Origin: a virus
IMG/VR virus record: IMGVR_UViG_3300025276_000202
Location: 1 to 25,032 of that record
Length of the DNA stretch: 25,032 nt
Reading direction: 5' to 3' (one strand)
Shown here piece by piece: positions 8,560 to 14,817 of the stretch (the stretch's first letter is position 1; each line of letters begins with the position of its first letter). A model generated the notes under the pieces. That model did no database searches, was not told the DNA's origin, and saw nothing but the letters and a program-made list of their open reading frames with translations. The translations under genes and the position numbers were made by a program.

Positions 8560-8719
8560 AGGTTACGCCAAAGGCGGTAAAACCAAAGGCGGCAAAATGA
8601 AGAGCAAGGGCTACGCCAAAGGCGGTGCAGTCAATATGAGTTCTGATGCAGTTCCGCAGCACAAGCGTATGGCAGCTGGATATAAAGTTAATAAGACTTC
8701 TAGCACTACTAACTCTTAA
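8546..8719 (+). CDS. KSKGYAKGG small basic protein
   Basis: The likely start is the ATGATG at 8546/8549 behind AGAGGAAGAAG, giving 56-57 residues that begin MMKSKGYAKGG. It overlaps the end of the preceding gene in another frame. A longer version from further upstream has no better support. The first 30 residues hold two copies of KSKGYAKGG separated by KTKGGKM, then AVNMSSDAVPQHKRMAAGYKV and a Ser/Thr tail. It is very basic and glycine-rich, with no membrane helix. A relative with three tandem copies of the same motif is encoded at 14500-14817. Similar KGYAKGG proteins are common in marine phages by memory, but I know of no function; DNA-associated internal protein or virion assembly tag are guesses. 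Confidence 0.7.
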   Translation: MMKSKGYAKGGKTKGGKMKSKGYAKGGAVNMSSDAVPQHKRMAAGYKVNKTSSTTNS

Positions 8720-8732
8720 TAAGGAGAATTTC

Positions 8733-8918
8733 ATGGCTATTCGACCAGGTTTGTACGCAAACATTGATGCCAAACAGAAGCGCGTTGCCGCTGGTAAAAA
8801 AGATCCAGCTACGGGGAAACCTGAAAAAATGCGTAAGGTTGGGGCCAAAGGAGCGCCTGCCAAAGGTGCGTTTAAGGCTGCGGCTAAAACGGCGAAGAAA
8901 CCTAAGAATAATGCTTAA
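8733..8918 (+). CDS. GLYANI small basic phage protein
   Basis: 61 residues from ATG 8733, which sits behind AAGGAG with good spacing; longer in-frame starts upstream lie inside the previous gene and lack an SD. The product begins MAIRPGLYANIDAKQKRVAAG, then has EKMRKVGAKGAPAKGAFKAAAKTAKK. It is Lys/Ala-rich and strongly basic, probably partly disordered. The GLYANI...KR..AG and EKMRK.G.KGAP elements are a pattern I recognise from many aquatic phages, where the protein remains uncharacterised. Its stop overlaps the next start (TAATG). Lying among portal and scaffold genes, it may be a packaged DNA-binding or assembly protein, but that is inference only. Confidence 0.75.
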   Translation: MAIRPGLYANIDAKQKRVAAGKKDPATGKPEKMRKVGAKGAPAKGAFKAAAKTAKKPKNNA

Positions 8919-9115
8919 TGAATATAGACTCTAAACTTTTAAACCTTCTCAAAGCAAACCAAGCAGAATTTGCGCTTGAAGCTTTGAGGAGGCCACAAAA
9001 ACGCGATACTTTCGAGTACGGGTATCGAGTTGGTATGGTTGCAGGTTACGAGGCAGCTATTGATGTACTCTTGAACTTAATAGATGAGGATAAAAATGGA
9101 ATCCAAGACTTATGA
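8918..9115 (+). CDS. Small helical protein of unknown function
   Basis: 65 residues, coupled to the previous gene by TAATG and overlapping the start of the GroES-like gene. It reads as mostly alpha-helical: LLNLLKANQAEFALEALRR, then EYGYRVGMVAGYEAAIDVLL and an acidic end. The middle part (YGYRVGMVAGYEAAIDVLLNLI) resembles a short amphipathic helix pair of the kind seen in many small phage proteins ('F.yG...G...G...al..l'). No catalytic or metal-binding motif is visible. Tight coupling on both sides supports it as a real gene. Function unknown. Confidence 0.7.
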   Translation: MNIDSKLLNLLKANQAEFALEALRRPQKRDTFEYGYRVGMVAGYEAAIDVLLNLIDEDKNGIQDL

Positions 9116-9515
9116 GGACGCACTTGCGGAGGCTTTCCCAGCAGTAAATGCTGGAATACGGCCTTTCGGTAGCCGCGTTCTGATCCAGATACGCACAGCA
9201 AAAAGCAGAACAGCTGGCGGCATCATACTAACCACTGATACTTCTGAAACAGAGAAGTGGAATACTCAGATTGGTAAGGTAGTTTCTGTTGGGCCTTTAG
9301 CTTTTAAAAATCGTAATACGATGGAAAGTTGGCCCGAAGGTAATTGGTGTTTGGAAGGCGATTTTGTGAGAGTTGCTAAATACGGTGGAGATCGGTGGGA
9401 AGTTCCTATTCCTGATGCTCCCCACGGTGAATCAGCAATGTTTGTAATTTTTAATGATCTTGACATTATGGGTAGCGTTGAAGGCGACCCACTTAAAGTT
9501 AAGGCATTCATCTGA
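9096..9515 (+). CDS. groES: GroES-like phage co-chaperonin
   Basis: 139 residues from ATG 9096, preceded by GAGGAT; the in-frame ATG at 9084 would place that SD inside the gene. From residue 21 it follows the Cpn10 pattern: IRPFGSRVLIQI, then AGGIILT at 40-46, then GKVVSVGP. The AGGI-I-L-T stretch matches the GroES mobile-loop segment (AGGIVLTG in E. coli GroES), whose hydrophobic tripeptide binds GroEL. The remainder (LEGDFVRVAKYGGDRWEVP, FVIFNDLDIMG) matches the barrel strands and the usual DIL/DIM ending. A C-terminal extension of about 15 residues and a 20-residue N-terminal extension go beyond a minimal GroES. Phages such as T4 (gp31) use their own co-chaperonin to fold the capsid protein, and this gene sits just upstream of scaffold and capsid genes. 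Confidence 0.88.
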   Translation: MESKTYEDALAEAFPAVNAGIRPFGSRVLIQIRTAKSRTAGGIILTTDTSETEKWNTQIGKVVSVGPLAFKNRNTMESWPEGNWCLEGDFVRVAKYGGDRWEVPIPDAPHGESAMFVIFNDLDIMGSVEGDPLKVKAFI

Positions 9516-9530
9516 TAAAGGAGATGAGTA

Positions 9531-10487
9531 ATGAGTGACGAAAAAGAAGATACTGTCTTAATTGAAGACGATGGACCCGAAGATAAAAAAGAACAAATTA
9601 TTATTGTCGAAGACGATTCAGATAACTCTGAGGACGACAATGATGAAGATGAAAGGGTTACATCAGCATCTGAAGACGATGACGACGATCAATCTGAGCG
9701 CTCGGCTATTCGAGATCGTAGGCGGAAAGAAAAGCAGGATCGCAAAGAACGGCGCGAAACTGCAATCAAGCGCGATAAAACCGAGCTTGATTTCTTACGG
9801 GGTCGAAACGACGATCTTGAGAAGCGCTTAACCACGCAAGAGCAACGCGCGCATGCTCAAGAGCTCAACGGTATTGATCAAGCAATCGCCCAGGCTCAAA
9901 AAGAAGTAGGAATGGCGGAGCGAGTTATCGCCAAAGCGGTTGAAAACAACAACGGCAATGACGTTACTAAAGCGATGAAGTATCGTGATGAGGCCATGAA
10001 TAAGGCGCAGCAGCTTAAATTTAACAAACAGCAAGCAGCAAAAAACGTCAACACGGCACCATCTGTTGATGACCGGACAATGCATTATGCTCAGGAGTTT
10101 ATGAAAGATAACCCTTGGTATGATTCTAATGGTCGAGATGAGGATTCAGCTATCGTTATGGCTATTGATCAATCTCTTAGTCGTGACGGATATAATCCAC
10201 AAACTGAAGAGTATTGGGATGAGCTGACGGCTAGATCTGCACGCAGACTTCCAGAGCGCTTTGGCGAGGATGAAACTTCACAAAGAACATCCAAGACTAC
10301 ACGCAAGGCCAGAGGTGGCCCGGCGGTAGGTTCAGGCAAAGAACATGCTCCAAGCTCGACCAGGAAAGAGATTTATATTAGCCCAGAGCGAAAGGCTGCT
10401 TTAGTTGAAGCTGGTGTTTGGGATGATCCGGTACTGCGCACTAGGTACGTTAAAAGGTACGCGGCGTATGACAAGACGAACTCTTGA
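9531..10487 (+). CDS. Capsid scaffolding protein
   Basis: 318 residues behind a strong AAAGGAG. Residues 1-58 are extremely acidic (runs of Asp/Glu such as EDDDDDQ), 60-165 are a charged coiled coil (RRRKEKQDRKERRE, LRGRNDDLEKRL), and the C-terminal half contains EFMKDNPWYD, a Thr/Ser/Lys-rich hinge and a basic end (SPERKAALVEAGVWDDPVLRTRYVKRYAAYD). An acidic head, helical middle and basic C-terminal end is the classical scaffold layout, and the gene stands two genes upstream of the major capsid protein. The basic tail would be the capsid-binding part in P22-like systems. Scaffolds are poorly conserved, so the call rests on composition and order. Confidence 0.75.
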   Translation: MSDEKEDTVLIEDDGPEDKKEQIIIVEDDSDNSEDDNDEDERVTSASEDDDDDQSERSAIRDRRRKEKQDRKERRETAIKRDKTELDFLRGRNDDLEKRLTTQEQRAHAQELNGIDQAIAQAQKEVGMAERVIAKAVENNNGNDVTKAMKYRDEAMNKAQQLKFNKQQAAKNVNTAPSVDDRTMHYAQEFMKDNPWYDSNGRDEDSAIVMAIDQSLSRDGYNPQTEEYWDELTARSARRLPERFGEDETSQRTSKTTRKARGGPAVGSGKEHAPSSTRKEIYISPERKAALVEAGVWDDPVLRTRYVKRYAAYDKTNS

Positions 10488-10502
10488 TCAAAAATAAATC
10501 AC

Positions 10503-10525
10503 TTGCATTAATGACTGCATATAAT
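10503..10525 (+). promoter_or_regulatory. Possible promoter (perfect -10 TATAAT) before the capsid block
   Basis: The 77-base gap after the scaffold gene is AT-rich and contains TATAAT at 10520-10525. TTGCAT at 10503-10508 resembles a -35 box but is only 11 bases away, too close for a standard sigma-70 promoter, and no good -35 exists at 17 bases. The site could still work as a -10-dependent or phage-modified promoter. Confidence 0.3.
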
Positions 10526-10564
10526 ACATAATAAATCAATCGCTGAATGAAGGAGCGACTAGAC

Positions 10565-11101
10565 ATGAGTAAAACAGACGAACGAGTGAAAAAATCCGTA
10601 GACGAAGGACGGGAAAATCGTGCGATGGTAGATCGCACACATTCCGAAAATCGAGAAGTCACAGAAAGTGAGCGGGTAGAAATGTTCCGTCAACAATTAT
10701 TTCAGACTTCATTGCCTGATTTACCGGAATTACCTGGCTGGCATATGTGCTGGCTAACAACGACTAACCCACGCGACTCCATCCAAGCTCGTATCCGTTT
10801 AGGTTATGAGCCCGTTAAGCCAGAAGATGTTCCTGGCTGGGAATATGCCTCCCTTAAAACAGGTGACTGGCAAGGATTTATTGGGGTTAACGAGATGCTG
10901 GCTTTTAAATTGCCTATCTCTTTGTACGAAAAGTTTATGATGGAAGCCCATCATCACGCTCCGAACAGAGAAGAAAGCAAGTTAACAGAAACGGCTGAAT
11001 TCCTGAAGCAGCAGGCTGAAGGGCAAGGCAGTAGCATCGTGCAAGGTGACGGAAATAAGGGTCTTGGAGTAGAGCGATCAGGTCAATTTGACCTGGTCTG
11101 A
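10565..11101 (+). CDS. Conserved head-module protein of unknown function
   Basis: 178 residues from ATG 10565, nine bases after AAGGAG; the in-frame ATG at 10547 lies before that SD and is unlikely. The N-terminal 45 residues are charged and helical. The core reads LPGWHMCWLTTTNPRDSIQ, RIRLGYEPVKPEDVPGWE, GVNEMLAFKLPISLYEKFM and EAHHHAP, and the C-terminus is Gly/Gln-rich and probably flexible. I recognise the 'HxCWLTTTNP...R.RLGYEPV' pattern as a recurrent protein located between scaffold and capsid genes in aquatic phages, but no function is known to me. The position suggests a head protein or assembly factor. It contains a His cluster (HHH) but no full metal-site motif. Confidence 0.7.
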   Translation: MSKTDERVKKSVDEGRENRAMVDRTHSENREVTESERVEMFRQQLFQTSLPDLPELPGWHMCWLTTTNPRDSIQARIRLGYEPVKPEDVPGWEYASLKTGDWQGFIGVNEMLAFKLPISLYEKFMMEAHHHAPNREESKLTETAEFLKQQAEGQGSSIVQGDGNKGLGVERSGQFDLV

Positions 11102-11133
11102 CGAGCAATCTATTTAACCAAAGGAGCAACAGT

Positions 11134-11727
11134 ATGTCAACGACTACTGAAGCATTTGGCTTCCGAGCATCGTACCACAACAGTGGTCGAATCACGGCTA
11201 AAGCCTATACTATCGCCTCTGGGTACAATCAAAATGTATTCTCAGGTGATCCGGTGAAATTAGTTGATGCAGGCACTATTCAACTAGCAACCACTAATGG
11301 AACTCGTGCCGGTAACGCAGCGGCTACCCTAAATCTGGGTATCTTTGCTGGCGTTCAGTACGATGACGCATTAGGCAAACCAACTCTCTCGCCATTTTGG
11401 CCAGCGAGTGCCACAGCAACAAATGTTATCGCGTTCGTTTATGACGATCCAGAGATTATATTTGATGTTGAGTACCCTAACCCAGCCGCAGGAACTACGA
11501 TTCAAACTGCTGTTGGCGAAGAGTGCGACTGGACTGTAGCTTCACCTGGCGGCTCAACAGCCACTGGTTTATCTTCTACTTCCTTAACTGCTATCCAAGC
11601 TGGAACTGGTCAATACCAGATTACAGGCGTTGCGGGTGGTCCCAATAACTTGATTACAGATGCATTTGTAAAGGTCTCAGTTCGTATAAATGAGCACCAG
11701 TACAAAGCTTCCGTAGCATCTGTATAA
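11134..11727 (+). CDS. Putative capsid decoration/stabilisation protein
   Basis: 197 residues behind AAAGGAG. The sequence is beta-rich and has no enzyme motif: FGFRASYHNSGRITAKAYTI, FSGDPVKLVDAG, GIFAGVQYDD, SPFWPAS, FVYDDPEIIFDVEY, VSVRINEHQY. This pattern (GDPV...G...GVF.G..Y.D...WP...DDP...FEV...IN.H) belongs to a widespread family that I remember immediately upstream of capsid genes. A head-decoration role fits its size, fold type and position, but I cannot confirm it from sequence. It lies 14 bases upstream of the major capsid gene, and both have strong ribosome binding sites, consistent with high-copy products. Confidence 0.6.
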   Translation: MSTTTEAFGFRASYHNSGRITAKAYTIASGYNQNVFSGDPVKLVDAGTIQLATTNGTRAGNAAATLNLGIFAGVQYDDALGKPTLSPFWPASATATNVIAFVYDDPEIIFDVEYPNPAAGTTIQTAVGEECDWTVASPGGSTATGLSSTSLTAIQAGTGQYQITGVAGGPNNLITDAFVKVSVRINEHQYKASVASV

Positions 11728-11741
11728 GGGAGGTCTAAAAA

Positions 11742-12656
11742 ATGGCTACTCCAATGAGAAGTACAGACTTCCGTTCGATAGTTGAGCCAATACTCAACGA
11801 AGTTTTCGACGGAGTTTACGAGCAACGCGCTGATGAGTGGAAAGCAGTTTTCCGCGAGCAAAAAGGCATTCCACGCAACTACCATGAAGAACCAGTTCTT
11901 TACGGTTTTGGCGCGGCTCCTGAATTGCCTGACGGCATGGCTGTCACTTATCAATCAGGCGGCATCTTGTTTGTGCAGCGTTATCTTTACCATGTCTATG
12001 GCCTTGCGTTTGCATTGACCAAAGTATTGGTTGAAGATGGCGATCACATTCGTATCGGTCAAACTTACGCCAAGCATTTGGCGCAATCTTTGATTGAGAC
12101 AAAAGAAACATTAACTGCCAATGTATTGAACCGTGCGTTTAACGCGGCCTTTACAGGTGGTGATGGTGTTGCCCTGAGTGCAAATAACCACCCGATTGTG
12201 CAAGGTACTTTCAGCAACGTGCTTACTCAAGCCGCTGCTCTTTCACAAACTTCACTTGAGCAGATGCTCATTCAAATCCGTAACGCTGTTGACAACAACG
12301 GTAAGCGTATTCGTTTGACACCTACTCAAATTGTTACTGGTCCAAGCAATGTCTTCCAAGCGGAAACTCTGCTAAAATCAGTATTGAAAGCTGGAACAGC
12401 TGACAATGACATTAACCCAGTTAAATCAATGGGTCTTTTGGCAGATGGTCAAGCAAACCTTTCCCGTATTACTTCTACCACCGCATGGTGGGTTCAGACT
12501 GACGCTCCTGAAGGCTTAAAGCTTCTCATGCGCCGTGGTCTTGAGAAGTCTATGGAAGGTGACTTTGCGACTGACTCTATGCGCTACAAAGCGACAGAGC
12601 GTTATACAGTTGGCTGGACAGACCCTCGTGGTGTGTTTGGTACACCAGGGGTATAA
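11742..12656 (+). CDS. Major capsid protein (HK97-fold, Mu gpT-like)
   Basis: 304 residues following a very strong ribosome binding site (AAGGGAGGT). The order scaffold, decoration-like, capsid is classical. Recognisable segments are STDFRSIVEPILNEVFDGVY at the N-terminus, FVQRYLYHVYGLAFALTKV, FTGGDGVALSANNHPI near 137-153, LEQMLIQIRNAVDNNGKRI, and TPTQIVTGPSNVFQAETLLKS. The 'FTG.DGVAL....HP' and 'nGk.i...P..ivv.p.l...A..lLkS' elements are shared with Mu gpT-like capsid proteins, which have the HK97 fold. No N-terminal delta domain or protease site is evident. It should be the most abundant virion protein. It is followed by a stem-loop at 12665-12696. Confidence 0.88.
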   Translation: MATPMRSTDFRSIVEPILNEVFDGVYEQRADEWKAVFREQKGIPRNYHEEPVLYGFGAAPELPDGMAVTYQSGGILFVQRYLYHVYGLAFALTKVLVEDGDHIRIGQTYAKHLAQSLIETKETLTANVLNRAFNAAFTGGDGVALSANNHPIVQGTFSNVLTQAAALSQTSLEQMLIQIRNAVDNNGKRIRLTPTQIVTGPSNVFQAETLLKSVLKAGTADNDINPVKSMGLLADGQANLSRITSTTAWWVQTDAPEGLKLLMRRGLEKSMEGDFATDSMRYKATERYTVGWTDPRGVFGTPGV

Positions 12657-12664
12657 ATAAAAAG

Positions 12665-12696
12665 GTTCCTAACTCTAGCTCCATAGGGTTAGGAAC
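12665..12696 (+). terminator. Stem-loop directly after the major capsid gene
   Basis: GTTCCTAAC (12665-12673) and GTTAGGAAC (12688-12696) form a perfect nine-base-pair stem, extendable by T-G and C-G pairs to an eleven-pair stem with a ten-base loop. It starts nine bases after the capsid stop. No clean T-run follows (GCCCTACAGAATTTAATTT), so it may be a partial terminator, RNA-processing signal or 3' end stabiliser of the capsid mRNA rather than a full intrinsic terminator. Confidence 0.55.
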
Positions 12697-12720
12697 GCCC
12701 TACAGAATTTAATTTGGCTG

Positions 12721-12752
12721 TTGACAGCTTAGGCTGACGACATGCAGACAAT
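12721..12752 (+). promoter_or_regulatory. Possible promoter with perfect -35 TTGACA
   Basis: TTGACA stands at 12721-12726 in the 132-base gap after the capsid stem-loop. The best downstream -10 is GACAAT at 12747-12752, four of six matches but 20 bases away; nothing good lies at 17. The placement after a stem-loop makes a promoter reasonable, but the -10 is weak. Confidence 0.3.
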
Positions 12753-12788
12753 AGCCAAAACCTTTAAATCGCATGTGAGGAATTTAAG

Positions 12789-13271
12789 ATGGGTAATACA
12801 ACTTTTTCGGGTCCAGTAACTTCGACCAACGGATTTATCGGCAATTTAACTGGTAACGTAACCGGTAACGTAACCGGCAGCATCAGCGGCGGAAAGATAG
12901 TTAATCCTACCTATTCGCATGTAGCTGTAACAGCTAACGCTACTGCAACGCTTACGGCAGATAAAGTTGCCGCAGGATACATCACATGTACTTCGGCTGC
13001 TGCCACTACTCTAACATTGCCTACTGGTACTTTATTGGGTACAAAGTTAGGCGCATCAAAGGGTACTATATTTGACCTGTACATTGATAACACCGCAGGT
13101 GCGAACGTAGTAACTATCGCAGTTGCCACAAATGGTATTATATCAGCTCTAGGTGCTGCCGTCGCTGCCAGCGCTGGTCTTAAAACAATTCCTGCTGGCG
13201 TGACTGGTCAAGCAAAATTTACTCTTATGTTCTCTAGCGCGACAGCGTACACATTTACTCGTGTTGCATAA
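12789..13271 (+). CDS. Beta-rich virion structural protein with TGNVTG repeats
   Basis: 160 residues with GAGG before the ATG. The N-terminus (about 1-36) reads FSGPVTSTNGFIGNLTG followed by NVTGNVTGS repeats, which is typical of phage fibre or decoration N-termini. The rest is a compact beta domain: ATTLTLPTGTLLGTKLGASK, TIFDLYIDNTAGANVVTIAV, KFTLMFSSATAYTFTRVA. No enzyme motif, Cys or membrane segment. I recall similar 'GPV.S.NGF.G' proteins just after the capsid gene in other phages, where they are virion proteins of unknown role; a head decoration or fibre is likely. It is flanked by two hairpins (12665-12696 and 13274-13291), so it may be transcribed as its own unit. Confidence 0.65.
   Translation: MGNTTFSGPVTSTNGFIGNLTGNVTGNVTGSISGGKIVNPTYSHVAVTANATATLTADKVAAGYITCTSAAATTLTLPTGTLLGTKLGASKGTIFDLYIDNTAGANVVTIAVATNGIISALGAAVAASAGLKTIPAGVTGQAKFTLMFSSATAYTFTRVA
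12852..12875 (+). repeat. Two perfect copies of a 12-base unit (GGTAACGTAACC)
   Basis: The in-frame tandem unit encodes GNVT twice (GGTAACGTAACC at 12852-12863 and 12864-12875). It is a likely slippage hotspot that could vary the length of the N-terminal TGNVTG stretch. Confidence 0.85.
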
Positions 13272-13273
13272 CT

Positions 13274-13293
13274 AATCCGCTTCGGTGGATTTT
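13274..13293 (+). terminator. UUCG-tetraloop hairpin with short T-tract
   Basis: AATCCGC-TTCG-GTGGATT forms a seven-pair stem (one G-U) closed by the exceptionally stable C(UUCG)G tetraloop and runs into TTTT at 13290-13293. It begins three bases after a stop codon, in the only gap between two genes. It fits a weak intrinsic terminator or an mRNA stabiliser; the T-run is short. Confidence 0.6.
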
Positions 13294-13312
13294 GAACTTA
13301 GAGGAGTAAATC

Positions 13313-13960
13313 ATGCGACCAATTAAAATAGGCACACTTACGCCAACAGGTGTTTCCCCAATCTGGTTCAATGGGAACGGGCTCACGAGTACCGGTGCGG
13401 CGGTTGCCGTACAGACAACCAGCACATTCGATGGACTTGCTCATAGGGTGACATTGACCGCTCCCGTTCAGGCCACCTTGGCAGGTGTTGCATTCACGAT
13501 TGTCGGGACTAATGCTAATGGCGCTGCTCAGACTGAAGTGATCGCAGCTGGGCCTGGAAGCGGCGCAACAGTGAGTGGCACTCAGTTTTTCCTTACTGTT
13601 GAAACTATACAGCCTAGCGCCACTATGGGTGTTCTCGTCGTGTCGGTAGGTTTATTGTCTGAAGCTGTCGGTTACTGGGTAAATTTAGAAAACACGATGT
13701 CTGCGCCGATGGTTATGGTCGGCGTTACTGGAACCATCAATTATAGCGTGTTTCAAACCCCTGCTAATATCTTTGATGCTCCAGAGCGAGATGCGATCTA
13801 TACGTCCATAGGAATGCCGATTACGGGCCTTGCCGCTGCTACAGCTAATGCTTTGGCCGCAGGTGGCGAAAGTTGTCGAGCGATTATGCTCCGCGTTAAC
13901 TCATTTAATCCTGGCGCAACCATCACGGTGTACATCAACAACTCCGGTGGAGGTTACTGA
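13313..13960 (+). CDS. Beta-rich virion structural protein
   Basis: 215 residues behind GAGGAG. It has no enzymatic motif and is composed of Ala/Gly/Thr/Val-rich beta strands: HRVTLTAPVQATLAGVAFTI, VGTNANGAAQTEVI, FFLTVETIQPSATMGVLVV. The 'F.I.GT...G..QTE...G...........F..V..I.....' pattern recurs in phage head/tail structural proteins in my memory and in fibre-like accessory proteins. C-terminal region: SCRAIMLRVNSFNPGATITVYI. It lies between the capsid-proximal proteins and the connectors, so a head-surface or neck protein is the best guess. Its stop overlaps the next start (TGATG). Confidence 0.65.
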   Translation: MRPIKIGTLTPTGVSPIWFNGNGLTSTGAAVAVQTTSTFDGLAHRVTLTAPVQATLAGVAFTIVGTNANGAAQTEVIAAGPGSGATVSGTQFFLTVETIQPSATMGVLVVSVGLLSEAVGYWVNLENTMSAPMVMVGVTGTINYSVFQTPANIFDAPERDAIYTSIGMPITGLAAATANALAAGGESCRAIMLRVNSFNPGATITVYINNSGGGY

Positions 13961-14487
13961 TGACAATTAAGTACATGGAAGAGTTCGATTTTCCTTCAGA
14001 TTTTGGTTTTACTAAATCATCAGAACCGGCCAAAATGAGTCTTGGCGGTATGAATAATATCCGTGACGAGGAGGCTCGCGTTATTGGCGTTCAGGACAAT
14101 GCCAAAGATGAAATGCGTAGAGTTGAAGGCCGCAGATCAAATGACGCGGCTGAGCGTAAAGATAAGCGCGATCAAATGGCTCGTGTCGGTTCTCGTGAGC
14201 GAAATGCGCGTGATGAAATGACTAGGCTGCGAGGAGAAGCTGAAAATGAAATTAGAAAAGGTTTCTATGCAGCTTCAGGTGGTGGCAAAAAAGACTGGAT
14301 AAAAGGTGCTGTAAAAAAGCCAGGCGCCCTTCGTGAGTACATGGACACTCCTGAAGGGCAAAGCATCTCAAAAAGTAAACTAAACAAGGTTGCCGCCGGA
14401 GAACCGGCGACTTCAGGTGGTCCTAAACCATCAGCCAAAACAATGAAGCGAGCTAATCTAGCTAAATCATTTTCTAAAATGAAATAA
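13960..14487 (+). CDS. Charged helical protein with heptad-spaced repeats and KPGALR C-terminal domain
   Basis: 175 residues, coupled by TGATG. Residues 33-92 contain four copies of an N-x-(R/K)-D-(E/Q)-x-x-R-(V/L)-x-G unit: NIRDEEARVIG (33), NAKDEMRRVEG (47), KRDQMARVG (69) and NARDEMTRLRG (82). Aligned Asp residues are 36, 50, 71 and 85, with spacings of 14, 21 and 14, all multiples of seven, as expected for a coiled coil. The C-terminal part has KKDWIKGAVKKPGALREYM followed by a Ser/Lys-rich tail. I recognise 'W..GA.KKPGALR' as a recurring domain at the C-terminus of small phage proteins, of unknown function. A virion or assembly-linked protein is likely from context. No enzyme motif is visible. 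Confidence 0.7.
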   Translation: MTIKYMEEFDFPSDFGFTKSSEPAKMSLGGMNNIRDEEARVIGVQDNAKDEMRRVEGRRSNDAAERKDKRDQMARVGSRERNARDEMTRLRGEAENEIRKGFYAASGGGKKDWIKGAVKKPGALREYMDTPEGQSISKSKLNKVAAGEPATSGGPKPSAKTMKRANLAKSFSKMK

Positions 14488-14499
14488 GGAGACTTAGAC

Positions 14500-14817
14500 A
14501 TGGGTATGAAATCAAAAGGATATGCTAAAGGTGGCATGAAATCCAAAGGGTCAGCTAAAGGCGGTATGAAATCCAAAGGCTACGCTATGGGCGGTATGAA
14601 ACAGGGCTATAATGCTCGTTTAGACGATTCAATGGGATCTAGGAATGGATCAAAGAATCAATCTATGGGTTCTCGCCGCAATGAAAGCAAGGGTATGGAG
14701 AAGTCCATGGGAAACCGAGCATATTCAGGTAATATGAGCAGTGCTCAAGGATATAAAAGTGGCGGCTCTGTAGACGGGTTTAAGAAAATGGGAACCATGA
14801 AGAACAGTTGGGATTAA
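14500..14817 (+). CDS. KSKGYAKGG tandem-repeat protein
   Basis: 105 residues after AAGGAG. Residues 3-32 are three ten-residue copies: MKSKGYAKGG, MKSKGSAKGG, MKSKGYAMGG, then a decayed MKQGYNA. The rest is rich in Ser, Met, Gly, Asn and Lys/Arg (DDSMGSRNGSK, SMGSRRNESKG, SMGNRAYSGNMSS) and holds a further SGGSV element near 88-92 (GYKSGGSVDGF). It is basic and probably disordered, with no fold motif. It shares the KSKGYAKGG motif with the 8546-8719 protein, so the two are related. A 67-base gap without a clear promoter separates it from the next gene. Function is unknown; DNA-interacting internal protein or assembly tag are possibilities only. Confidence 0.7.
   Translation: MGMKSKGYAKGGMKSKGSAKGGMKSKGYAMGGMKQGYNARLDDSMGSRNGSKNQSMGSRRNESKGMEKSMGNRAYSGNMSSAQGYKSGGSVDGFKKMGTMKNSWD
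14506..14595 (+). repeat. Three 30-base in-frame tandem repeats
   Basis: Units at 14506-14535, 14536-14565 and 14566-14595 all begin ATGAAATC(C/A)AAAGG and end GG(C/T)GG(C/T). They differ at a few, mostly silent, positions, so they are under protein-level selection rather than freshly duplicated. A degenerate fourth copy starts at 14596. This is not a CRISPR: there are no spacers. Confidence 0.9.

Noticed and set aside
9562-9831. 89-codon + frame within the scaffold gene
   Set aside because: It is Lys/Thr/Met-rich because the scaffold codons are GAY/GAR; no SD.
14506-14595. Possible CRISPR array
   Set aside because: Repeats are directly adjacent, have no spacers and are in frame inside a coding gene.
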